DNA of 5,362 bases, from contig CATPBN010000237.1 of assembly GCA_955652635.1 (NCBI GenBank), forward strand, positions 1 through 5,362, in the 5' to 3' direction. Shown here piece by piece: positions 1-5,362 of the stretch. This DNA is from an uncultured Gemmatimonadaceae bacterium. Its GTDB lineage: Bacteria > Gemmatimonadota > Gemmatimonadetes > Gemmatimonadales > Gemmatimonadaceae. The notes below the pieces were generated by a model that did not search any database, was not told the DNA's origin, and was given only the letters and a program-made list of their open reading frames with translations. The position numbers and the translations under genes were made by a program. How positions within the stretch are numbered: the first letter of the stretch is position 1; every line of letters begins with the position of its first letter.

Positions 1-1363
1 ATCCAGGCAGAACCAGCGCGAACAAGTACCCGAGCAGCGTGGTCAGAACGACGCGAACGACAGCGTAACGGAGCGGCGTCCTGGTATCGCGCATCGCGTA
101 GAACGTGGACGAATACAACCGCCCCATCGTCGACGCGAGGAGTCCGACCGTCGATCCGATGAGTATCTGCCATACCCAGATCGTCTCGCCGCTCTGAAAC
201 CTGCCGCTCTGAAATAACAGATGCACGATGAGATCTCCCAGCGCGAGCAATGCAACGGCGCTTGGAACGATGAAGTAGGCGATACGATCCAGTCCATCGC
301 TCAGTCGCCCGCGCAGATAAGCGGCGATTTCTGCAGTCGTGCCCACAGCCCGCGACATCGCCGGCAGCTCCGCGGCGGAGATCGCCATTCCAAAGAGGCT
401 TATCGGCAGAACGTAGATGGCCTGGGCGTACGTGAAGGACGAGACCGCACCATTGCCGAGATAACTCGCCAGCCAGGCATCGACGTAAGCACTGAGCTGC
501 ACCACGCCTCTGCCCACGAACGCCGGGACGAAATTCCGGAAGACGTTGCGAACGCTCGCGCCCGCCACCGTGAGGCGTGGCCTGATTCCGCGCGCGTACT
601 TCATTACCTGCGGGAGCTGCACAACGAACTGCAATGCGCTCCCTATCACGGATCCGTAGGCGAGATAGATCGCCAGTTGAATTTGGGTGTGCCCTTTATG
701 GAAAATCACGAGGGTGGCAACCATTGCCAGATTCCACAACACGGGCGCCGTGTACGACATGAAGAAGCGCCGGTGGCTGTTCAGGATGCCCAGGCACCAC
801 GCCGAAAAAACGAGGAGTCCAGCCCCTGGAAAGAGTACACGCGTCAACCGGACCGTGAGGTCGCGCTTTTCACCGGTGAATCCGTTCGCGATGATTGCGA
901 CGAGCCACGGGGCCGTCAGAACTCCAAGAAGTACAATGACCGCCGCGACGAGAGCGAGCATCGCGGCAACGGCGCCCGCCAGCTTCGTCGCTTCCTCCTC
1001 GTCGCCTTTCCCGAGCAGGCCCGCGTATTCCGGAATGAACGAAGCCGACAGCACTCCCTCTCCGAACAGGTTCTGCAGCATGTTCGGTATCCTGAAGGCA
1101 GCGTTGAACGCGTCGGCTGCCATGTCCGCACCCAGATAGCGGGCCATCATCGTCTGGCGAATCAAGCCGGCCAGGCGACTCAACAATATTCCAGTACCCA
1201 CCAGAAACGCTGCGCCCTTCGATCTGTCGAACGCCTGGCCCGTACTTCGCGGGGTCGCCCGTCGTTCGATCGGCGGGGCCGCCTCGGTTACCTCATCGGC
1301 CTCCGGCAAAAGAAACTCAGGAAGCTCACGATCCTTGGGCTCCGTTTTGCGGTCGCCGCTCAC
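1..1363 (-). CDS. murJ: MurJ/MviN lipid II flippase (3' end beyond window)
   Basis: Inner-membrane flippase of the MOP superfamily that moves undecaprenyl-linked lipid II across the cytoplasmic membrane for peptidoglycan synthesis. The frame is open from GTG at 1363 to the left edge, giving 454 codons with no stop; the family is usually about 510-550 residues, so only the last membrane helices are missing. Diagnostic segments: LLSRLAGLIRQ (about 60-70), DAFNAAFRIPNMLQNLFGEG (84-103), ASFIPEY (107-113), a TM7-like stretch YAQAIYVLPISLFGMAIS (312-329) and LLFQSGRF (382-389). Many hydrophobic helices are evident, for example about 131-150, 205-222, 228-250, 360-386 and 432-452. The GTG start overlaps the bshC stop as GTGA, with an AGGG ribosome-binding-like site six bases upstream (1370-1373). 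Residues 1-45 form a charged hydrophilic extension before TM1. Arg63 and Arg69 match E. coli R18 and R24, but the R52, R270 and E273 positions are Gln97, Ala315 and Val318. The family call is firm; retained lipid II transport is inferred. Confidence 0.95.
   Translation of the reverse strand, partial: MSGDRKTEPKDRELPEFLLPEADEVTEAAPPIERRATPRSTGQAFDRSKGAAFLVGTGILLSRLAGLIRQTMMARYLGADMAADAFNAAFRIPNMLQNLFGEGVLSASFIPEYAGLLGKGDEEEATKLAGAVAAMLALVAAVIVLLGVLTAPWLVAIIANGFTGEKRDLTVRLTRVLFPGAGLLVFSAWCLGILNSHRRFFMSYTAPVLWNLAMVATLVIFHKGHTQIQLAIYLAYGSVIGSALQFVVQLPQVMKYARGIRPRLTVAGASVRNVFRNFVPAFVGRGVVQLSAYVDAWLASYLGNGAVSSFTYAQAIYVLPISLFGMAISAAELPAMSRAVGTTAEIAAYLRGRLSDGLDRIAYFIVPSAVALLALGDLIVHLLFQSGRFQSGETIWVWQILIGSTVGLLASTMGRLYSSTFYAMRDTRTPLRYAVVRVVLTTLLGYLFALVLPG
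188..214. repeat. two 12-bp direct repeats, 15-bp period, inside murJ
   Basis: GCCGCTCTGAAA occurs at 188-199 and again at 203-214. Read on the minus strand within murJ it encodes a duplicated FQSG (residues 384-387 and 389-392), in the loop after a helix where MurJ proteins usually read like LLFERGAF. The repeat period is five codons, so the frame is kept. Confidence 0.7.
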
Positions 1364-1373
1364 GAGCGACCCT
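1360..1373 (-). promoter_or_regulatory. ribosome-binding site and GTGA overlap bshC-murJ
   Basis: The bshC TGA (1362-1360) overlaps the murJ GTG (1363-1361). AGGG (1373-1370) lies six bases before the GTG, the best Shine-Dalgarno match at any junction here, so murJ may be initiated independently as well as by coupling. Confidence 0.75.
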
Positions 1374-2946
1374 GCAGGGACACGGGTTGCTCGAGGATGG
1401 GCGAAGCTCTCCCGAGCGTGAGTCGGCGCGCGTGTTCTCGCGCTTCAGCGAGCATTTCCTGCCTGAGGATCGCGCCGTATCGCGCGAGAAACGGGACAAA
1501 GTTCAGTCCCCGCTCCTGTTGCTTGCCGAGTGGGTACAGTGATCCGCGAGCGGTGGCGATCTCGTGCATGATATCGGCGTGCTCTCGTTTAGCCGCCGCG
1601 ATCAGCCTCCGCTCAAAACGATCCAGGCGTCGCAGCAGATTCGCCCGCAGTCCTTCCGTCACCGCGCCACTCACAGGCGCGCGTTCTTCGACAGCCGCTT
1701 CGCTGAGAGCATCAAGGCGCTCATTGAGCGCTGCTCGCGTCGCGTTCAGCTCCTCGATGACGGCCTTCGGCAACTTGGCGCGCGCAATCCGCGCTTCGAC
1801 CTCGTGCGGATCGCGAAAGTCTTCGGGCAACAGATACAGCTTCTCGAGAATCCTCTCGACGTGGGGCTCGATGATCGTGCACGACCACCGAGGAAGAATT
1901 GCTGGACGGGCAACTCCAATGGCCCCGGCGATCGGCCCGATTTGCGCGAAGTACGCGATCTCGGCAGGGCCACCGATGTAAGTCGCAGTCGGAAGAATCG
2001 CGCGCTCGACTACCGGTCTCAGCAATACGTTCGGCCCGAGGTCATCCGAGCTCGCGTGCTTCCCAGCTGCCTTGATGGGTATTCGCTTGCGGCTGCCGGA
2101 TGAGGAGCTGAACACCAGCGACAATCCGGGGACATCCTGCACCTGGGGTGTAAAACCAGCAGACTCGATCTCGTGGTTGCGTGCGGTCACAGCGTCGGCA
2201 ACCTCGCTCCCGAGTTCGAGGGCCTTGGTAACAAGGGGATTCGCAGCCGCACGAGTCGCGGGATGCGACGCGTCGATCACTGCGATACCGAGCGGCGCAA
2301 ACAACTCGCGGAGAAATGACACGTAAGCTTCACCAACCGTGGCATCCGGGGTGTAGAACCGCTCGAGAAGCTCGATCGGCGTCGGATCTATCGCCGAGCC
2401 CGCCGCACGTTTGACGGCTTCGAGCTGCGCGGACACATCGCCCAACGGCATAGCCGACATCGGGAGCCCGAGTGGTGCGGGGTGATCGAAACGCAGGAGC
2501 TGCGCCCCTCCGTGAACAGACACGATCGTGCTGCTCGACTCCCGGAAATCGGTGTCATCCGTGGCTGCCCAGAATACTGGCGCGACGGGAACGCCGGTGA
2601 GCTCCTGCAGTGAATCCGCGAAAGCAAGTGCGCTCAGCGCTTTCGAGAGAGTGTACACCGGTCCGCCGAAGAGGCCTGGCTGCTGGCCGGTAGTCACCAC
2701 AACGCCCTGCCCGCTCGCGACTGCATCGAGCCGCTCCTTCGCTTTCCCGGTGGCGGCGAAGGCGGGAGATAGTTTCGTCCGCCAATCACCCGAGAACTCC
2801 GATCGGATCGATTGAAGCCGCTCTCGCCATGACTGCGCGTCGTGAGGCAAAGGCTCGTACCAACCCGGCGGCGCGGTGCCAGCCATTGCCGCCACCGCGA
2901 GCGGATTAAGCGAAAGGGGCTCACTCAACACCCGTGGAGTGCTCAC
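1360..2946 (-). CDS. bshC: BshC, putative cysteine ligase of bacillithiol biosynthesis
   Basis: Cytoplasmic enzyme proposed to add cysteine to glucosaminyl-malate in the last step of bacillithiol synthesis, after BshA and BshB, which are not in this window. With the GTG at 2946 the protein is 528 residues, close to the roughly 540 of the B. subtilis protein. Visible family segments: VVVTTGQQPGLFGGPVYTLSK (starting at residue 82), PVFWAATDDTDF (123-134), LPTATYIGGPAEIAYFAQ (318-335), LPRWSCTIIE (351-360), a helical, probably coiled-coil region (about 382-465) and LYPLGKQQERGLNFVPFL (470-487). The frame extends upstream to a GTG at 2991, but 2946 is preferred: it forms a GTGA overlap with the methyltransferase stop and avoids a 49-base overlap. 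No strong Shine-Dalgarno is seen there, so coupled translation is likely. Oddity: TDDTD at 129-133 replaces the EDHD-type motif of characterised BshC. The family is clear; the exact biochemical step is known from other bacteria, not shown here. Confidence 0.93.
   Translation of the reverse strand: MSTPRVLSEPLSLNPLAVAAMAGTAPPGWYEPLPHDAQSWRERLQSIRSEFSGDWRTKLSPAFAATGKAKERLDAVASGQGVVVTTGQQPGLFGGPVYTLSKALSALAFADSLQELTGVPVAPVFWAATDDTDFRESSSTIVSVHGGAQLLRFDHPAPLGLPMSAMPLGDVSAQLEAVKRAAGSAIDPTPIELLERFYTPDATVGEAYVSFLRELFAPLGIAVIDASHPATRAAANPLVTKALELGSEVADAVTARNHEIESAGFTPQVQDVPGLSLVFSSSSGSRKRIPIKAAGKHASSDDLGPNVLLRPVVERAILPTATYIGGPAEIAYFAQIGPIAGAIGVARPAILPRWSCTIIEPHVERILEKLYLLPEDFRDPHEVEARIARAKLPKAVIEELNATRAALNERLDALSEAAVEERAPVSGAVTEGLRANLLRRLDRFERRLIAAAKREHADIMHEIATARGSLYPLGKQQERGLNFVPFLARYGAILRQEMLAEAREHARRLTLGRASPILEQPVSLQGRS
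2943..2946 (-). promoter_or_regulatory. GTGA start/stop overlap methyltransferase-bshC
   Basis: The methyltransferase TGA (2945-2943) overlaps a GTG (2946-2944) in the bshC frame. The only purine-rich bases (GGAA) touch the GTG itself, so no normally spaced ribosome-binding site is present and coupled re-initiation is likely. This decides the bshC start over the upstream GTG at 2991. Confidence 0.7.
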
Positions 2947-3713
2947 TTCCGACTCGCAAAGAGAATCGTCCGGGGTGAAGCCGAGGACCACGCCGCCCCA
3001 GCGTAGTCACCAAGTCGAGCGACGACCGAGAACCCCGCCACGTCGAGCATCCGTTCCAGGTCCCGGGGTGTCAGGAGCCGCACCCGCTCGATGTATTCCT
3101 TGCCGCGCTCCCGCAGTCGAATCGTCTTCTCGACGAATCGGTCGTCGGGACTGATCGCACGCGTCTGTTCGATCGTGATGCCATTCTCAACACGCTCATC
3201 GTAGGGAACGAGCCCGTTCCGCACCTGGGATGCATTCAGAAAGTCGATGACCAAAGTTCCACCAGGCTTGAGCGCGTCGCAAACGCATACCAGCACGCGC
3301 TCGTTCTCGCGATCGTCCTCGAAGTAGCCAAAGCTCGTAAAAAGGCTGACTACGAGATCGAAGCTCTCCTCGGCGAATGGCAACTCCCGCATGTCGGCTC
3401 TGACGTACGGTGCGTCGGAAATCTCGCGCCGGGCAATCCTGAGCAGCGCCGCCGATAGATCGAGCCCCACGGTCCACCACCTCTCGCACAAGGCTTTCGA
3501 GTGCCGGCCCGCTCCGCAGCCAAGATCGAGAACGGAGTGGATATCCTGTCCTTCCAGAAACCGGGCAATGAGTTCGATGACGTGTTCGGCCTCCGTCTCG
3601 TCGCGGTGCTGATAGATCCGGAGATAGTCCTCACCGAACCACGCCTCGAACCAGTCCGCTTCTTCCGATCCCGAGCGCTCGGACATCACCTGACGCGATT
3701 CAGTGGTGGTCAC
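2943..3713 (-). CDS. class I SAM-dependent methyltransferase, possible bacillithiol N-methyltransferase
   Basis: Rossmann-fold methyltransferase of 256 residues from the GTG at 3713. SAM-binding motif I is VLDLGCGAGRHS (61-72); the acidic end of beta-2 is VGLDLS (82-87); VRADMRELPF (104-113) would contact the adenine; FDLVVSLFTSFGYF (118-131) is motif IV; LKPGGTLVIDFLN follows. An N-terminal segment, DWFEAWFGEDYLRIYQHRDE (20-39), precedes the fold and probably forms part of the substrate lid. No signal peptide or membrane helix is seen, so it is cytoplasmic. The start is chosen because GTG overlaps the rlmH stop as GTGA; an ATG at 3686 (MSERSGSEE) is a plausible alternative that would remove nine residues. 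Its stop overlaps the bshC start, so the two are likely translated together. Substrate is not visible in the sequence. Coupling to bshC favours a thiol-related small molecule, such as N-methylation of bacillithiol as by NmbA of Chlorobaculum; coupling to rlmH leaves an RNA or protein substrate possible. Confidence 0.9.
   Translation of the reverse strand: MTTTESRQVMSERSGSEEADWFEAWFGEDYLRIYQHRDETEAEHVIELIARFLEGQDIHSVLDLGCGAGRHSKALCERWWTVGLDLSAALLRIARREISDAPYVRADMRELPFAEESFDLVVSLFTSFGYFEDDRENERVLVCVCDALKPGGTLVIDFLNASQVRNGLVPYDERVENGITIEQTRAISPDDRFVEKTIRLRERGKEYIERVRLLTPRDLERMLDVAGFSVVARLGDYAGAAWSSASPRTILFASRK
3710..3713 (-). promoter_or_regulatory. GTGA start/stop overlap rlmH-methyltransferase
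   Basis: The rlmH TGA (3712-3710) shares two bases with a GTG (3713-3711) in the methyltransferase frame. Only a weak GGCGAG lies about 11 bases upstream. The overlap is the main reason for choosing this start over the ATG at 3686. Confidence 0.6.
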
Positions 3714-4174
3714 TTGTGATACGGCTCGCCGCGCAAGATGGTGCCGGCGCGATAGATCTGCTCGACCAGGACAAGGCGCGCTATCTCGTGCGGCAGCGTC
3801 CATGGGGCGAGCTCCAGCTTGAATGCCGCGCGGGAGGAGACGTCGGATGTAAGACCGAAGGCGCCGCCGATCAGAAAGGCGAGCTCGCGATCGTTCTCGC
3901 GCGCGCGCTTCAACAATTCCGCGAACTGAGCGGAGTCGAGGGTGCGCCCGCCTTGCTCGCAGGCGATGGTTTCCGCGCCGTCAGGAATTCGCTCGGCGAG
4001 TCTTGCACCTTCCTTGTCCTTGACCTTCTCGATTGCATTGCCCGACGCTCGCTCTTCGCGAACCTCATGCACGTCGAGCGGCCAGTACCGCGCCGCTCGT
4101 GTCTCGTAATCCTTGATAGCCTCGAGCAGGGCTGGATTGCGCGCCTTCCCCACGACCGCGACGACCAGTCGCAT
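3710..4174 (-). CDS. rlmH: RlmH, 23S rRNA (pseudouridine-1915 N3)-methyltransferase
   Basis: SPOUT-class methyltransferase that uses SAM to methylate N3 of pseudouridine 1915 in helix 69 of 23S rRNA on assembled 70S ribosomes; it works as a homodimer. The 154-residue length matches the family (E. coli 155). Visible motifs: N-terminal strand MRLVVAVVGK (1-10), the KDKEG helix (52-56), the glycine-rich knot segment FLIGGAFGL (100-108), LPHEIARLVLVEQIYRA (127-143) with His129 in the trefoil knot, and the characteristic C-terminus GEPYHK (149-154). The ATG at 4174 directly abuts the dehydrogenase stop (TAGATG) with no obvious Shine-Dalgarno, so re-initiation after the upstream gene is likely. Its own stop overlaps the GTG of the methyltransferase gene. 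It shows no truncation or missing key segment. Confidence 0.97.
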   Translation of the reverse strand: MRLVVAVVGKARNPALLEAIKDYETRAARYWPLDVHEVREERASGNAIEKVKDKEGARLAERIPDGAETIACEQGGRTLDSAQFAELLKRARENDRELAFLIGGAFGLTSDVSSRAAFKLELAPWTLPHEIARLVLVEQIYRAGTILRGEPYHK

Positions 4175-4177
4175 CTA
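4172..4177 (-). promoter_or_regulatory. zero-gap stop/start junction gdhA-rlmH
   Basis: On the minus strand the dehydrogenase stop TAG (4177-4175) is followed immediately by the rlmH ATG (4174-4172). No Shine-Dalgarno-like purine run lies just upstream, so rlmH translation probably depends on ribosomes finishing the upstream gene. The coupling is inferred from geometry only. Confidence 0.75.
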
Positions 4178-5362
4178 CGCGTAGATGCCGCGGAGCCTGT
4201 GAACGCTGGCCACTCTGCTGATCGAGACCATGTACGACGCGGTGCGCATGTTCACGCGCTTCTGGCGAGAGAGCTCGAGCACATCCTGGAAGCTATTCCT
4301 CATGATGGTCTCGAGGCGCTCGTTGACGAGATCCTCCGCCCAGAAATATCCACCGCGATCCTGGACCCATTCGAAGTAGGAGACCGTCACGCCGCCGGCG
4401 TTGGCAAGAATGTCAGGTATGACGAAGATGCCGGCTTCATACAGTATGGAGTCTGCTGCCGCGGTCGTGGGTCCGTTTGCGCCCTCACAGATTATGCGCG
4501 CCTTGATATCCCCCGCGTTCTTGGTCGTGATCACGTTTTCCAGCGCCGCGGGAAGCAGCACGTCGACGTCAAGCGTCAGCAGCTCCGTGCCCGAGATCGC
4601 ATCGGCCTTGTCGTAACCTTCGAGAGACCGGTGCTTCTTCACGTATGCAATCGCGTCGTCGACATCGATGCCGCTCGTGTTGTAGAGCGATGCGGAGCGA
4701 TCGCCAATCGCGACGATCCTACAGCCTTCGCGGGCGAGCAGCTGCGCTGCGACTGACCCGACGTTACCGAATCCCTGGATGGCGACGCTGGTTCCCTTGA
4801 CCGGCATCCCCAGATGCTTGAGGGCTTCCTTGGTGACGATCATGCAGCCCCTGCCAGTTGCCTCCCGCCTCCCGAGTGATCCGCCAAGCTCCACCGGTTT
4901 GCCAGTCACGACCGCCGTGACCGTATGGCCCACGTGCATCGAGTAAGTATCCATCACCCAGGCCATCACGCGCTCATTGGTGTTGACGTCCGGCGCTGGC
5001 ACGTCGGAGTCGGGGCCGAGCATGTTGATGATTCCGGAGGTGTAGCGGCGGGTGAGTTTCTCCAATTCGCTCGCACTCATGGCAAGCGGGTCGCATCTGA
5101 CACCGCCCTTCGCGCCGCCGAATGGAATGTTCACCACCGCGCACTTCCACGTCATCCACGCGGCGAGCGCCTTCACTTCCTCGAGCGTCACCTGCAAGTC
5201 GAATCTTATGCCGCCCTTGGCGGGCCCGCGGGAAGTGTTGTACTGGACCCGATAGCCCTCGTACACCTCGACTTCGCCGTTGTCCTTCATCACCGGAATC
5301 GATACGATCACCTGCTTCTCGGCCTGTCGCAGAACCTTGTAAAGACCGGGTTCCAGGTCGAG
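4175..5362 (-). CDS. gdhA: glutamate dehydrogenase (5' end beyond window)
   Basis: Catalyses reversible oxidative deamination of glutamate to 2-oxoglutarate and ammonia with NAD(P). The frame is open to the right edge, giving 395 codons; members of this hexameric class have about 415-450, so roughly 25-50 N-terminal residues are missing. An internal GTG at 5309-5311 is not the start, because typical N-terminal sequence (LDLEPGLYKVLRQ) continues upstream of it. In fragment numbering, substrate and catalytic residues are Lys49 (GPAKGGIRF), Lys73, Lys85 (PFGGAKGGV) and Asp125 (PAPDVNT); the spacings of 24, 12 and 40 equal those of K89, K113, K125 and D165 in Clostridium symbiosum GDH. The dinucleotide fold has GFGNVG (197-202), and ILANAGGVTVSYFEW lies near the C-terminus. 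Asp221 after beta-2 would fit NAD use, but coenzyme preference is not certain. A leucine or phenylalanine dehydrogenase is less likely given the motifs and length. It is the most upstream gene visible in the cluster. Confidence 0.95.
   Translation of the reverse strand, partial: LDLEPGLYKVLRQAEKQVIVSIPVMKDNGEVEVYEGYRVQYNTSRGPAKGGIRFDLQVTLEEVKALAAWMTWKCAVVNIPFGGAKGGVRCDPLAMSASELEKLTRRYTSGIINMLGPDSDVPAPDVNTNERVMAWVMDTYSMHVGHTVTAVVTGKPVELGGSLGRREATGRGCMIVTKEALKHLGMPVKGTSVAIQGFGNVGSVAAQLLAREGCRIVAIGDRSASLYNTSGIDVDDAIAYVKKHRSLEGYDKADAISGTELLTLDVDVLLPAALENVITTKNAGDIKARIICEGANGPTTAAADSILYEAGIFVIPDILANAGGVTVSYFEWVQDRGGYFWAEDLVNERLETIMRNSFQDVLELSRQKRVNMRTASYMVSISRVASVHRLRGIYA

Noticed and set aside
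188..214. FQSG duplication as a recent insertion in MurJ
   Set aside because: Aligned to the usual LLFERGxF segment the length is unchanged, so the repeat most likely arose by substitution and not by insertion of five codons.
1..1363. Possible murJ frameshift or pseudogene, because only short fragments are bounded by start and stop codons in this region
   Set aside because: Translating from GTG 1363 gives an uninterrupted 454-residue MurJ to the window edge. The gene is simply cut by the boundary.
221..1981. 586-codon plus-strand open frame
   Set aside because: It runs antisense across murJ and bshC, which are both supported by family motifs. Its translation is Arg/Ser-rich with no recognisable domain, and it ends inside bshC. 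It is a by-product of the GC-rich codon use of the true genes.
2947..2991. Longer bshC N-terminus from GTG at 2991
   Set aside because: It would overlap the methyltransferase by 49 bases, and the extra 15 residues do not look like BshC. The GTGA overlap at 2946 matches the other junctions.
3714..3803. Longer methyltransferase N-terminus starting at 3803
   Set aside because: The extra 30 residues lie inside rlmH in another frame, are Arg/Ala-rich with no family likeness, and would require a 94-base overlap.
3716..4756. 346-codon plus-strand open frame
   Set aside because: It is antisense to rlmH and the dehydrogenase, with no domain or helical pattern of its own. The opposite strand carries two clear families over the same bases.

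Overview
The window is GC-rich bacterial chromosomal DNA in which every supported gene lies on the minus strand. It is packed with no usable intergenic space. Reading in the direction of transcription (right to left) the order is: a glutamate dehydrogenase (5' end cut off by the right edge), rlmH (23S rRNA pseudouridine-1915 methyltransferase), a class I SAM-dependent methyltransferase, bshC (putative cysteine ligase of bacillithiol synthesis) and murJ (lipid II flippase, 3' end cut off by the left edge). Protein style (the BshC and MurJ sequence variants, GTG starts, high GC) suggests Gemmatimonadota or a neighbouring phylum such as Acidobacteriota. This is recall-based inference, because no 16S or other marker is present.

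The layout is extremely compact. The dehydrogenase stop (TAG) is followed directly by the rlmH ATG with zero spacing. The next three junctions all use the same 4-base GTGA overlap, in which the GTG start of one gene shares bases with the TGA stop of the gene before it (3710-3713, 2943-2946, 1360-1363). This pattern sets the start codons of the methyltransferase, bshC and murJ and implies one polycistronic, translationally coupled unit. I see no terminator, promoter, RNA gene, insertion sequence or CRISPR. No stretch over 300 bases lacks a gene.

Functionally the cluster joins amino-acid/nitrogen metabolism (glutamate dehydrogenase), ribosome maturation (RlmH), low-molecular-weight thiol synthesis (BshC) and cell-wall precursor export (MurJ). 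The most suggestive pairing is the methyltransferase coupled to bshC. Bacillithiol is known in an N-methylated form in green sulfur bacteria, made by a SAM-dependent methyltransferase (NmbA), so this gene is a reasonable candidate for a bacillithiol-modifying enzyme. That assignment is inference. Two residue-level oddities also deserve attention: MurJ lacks several of the charged cavity residues known from the E. coli enzyme, and BshC has TDDTD where characterised relatives have an EDHD-type motif.
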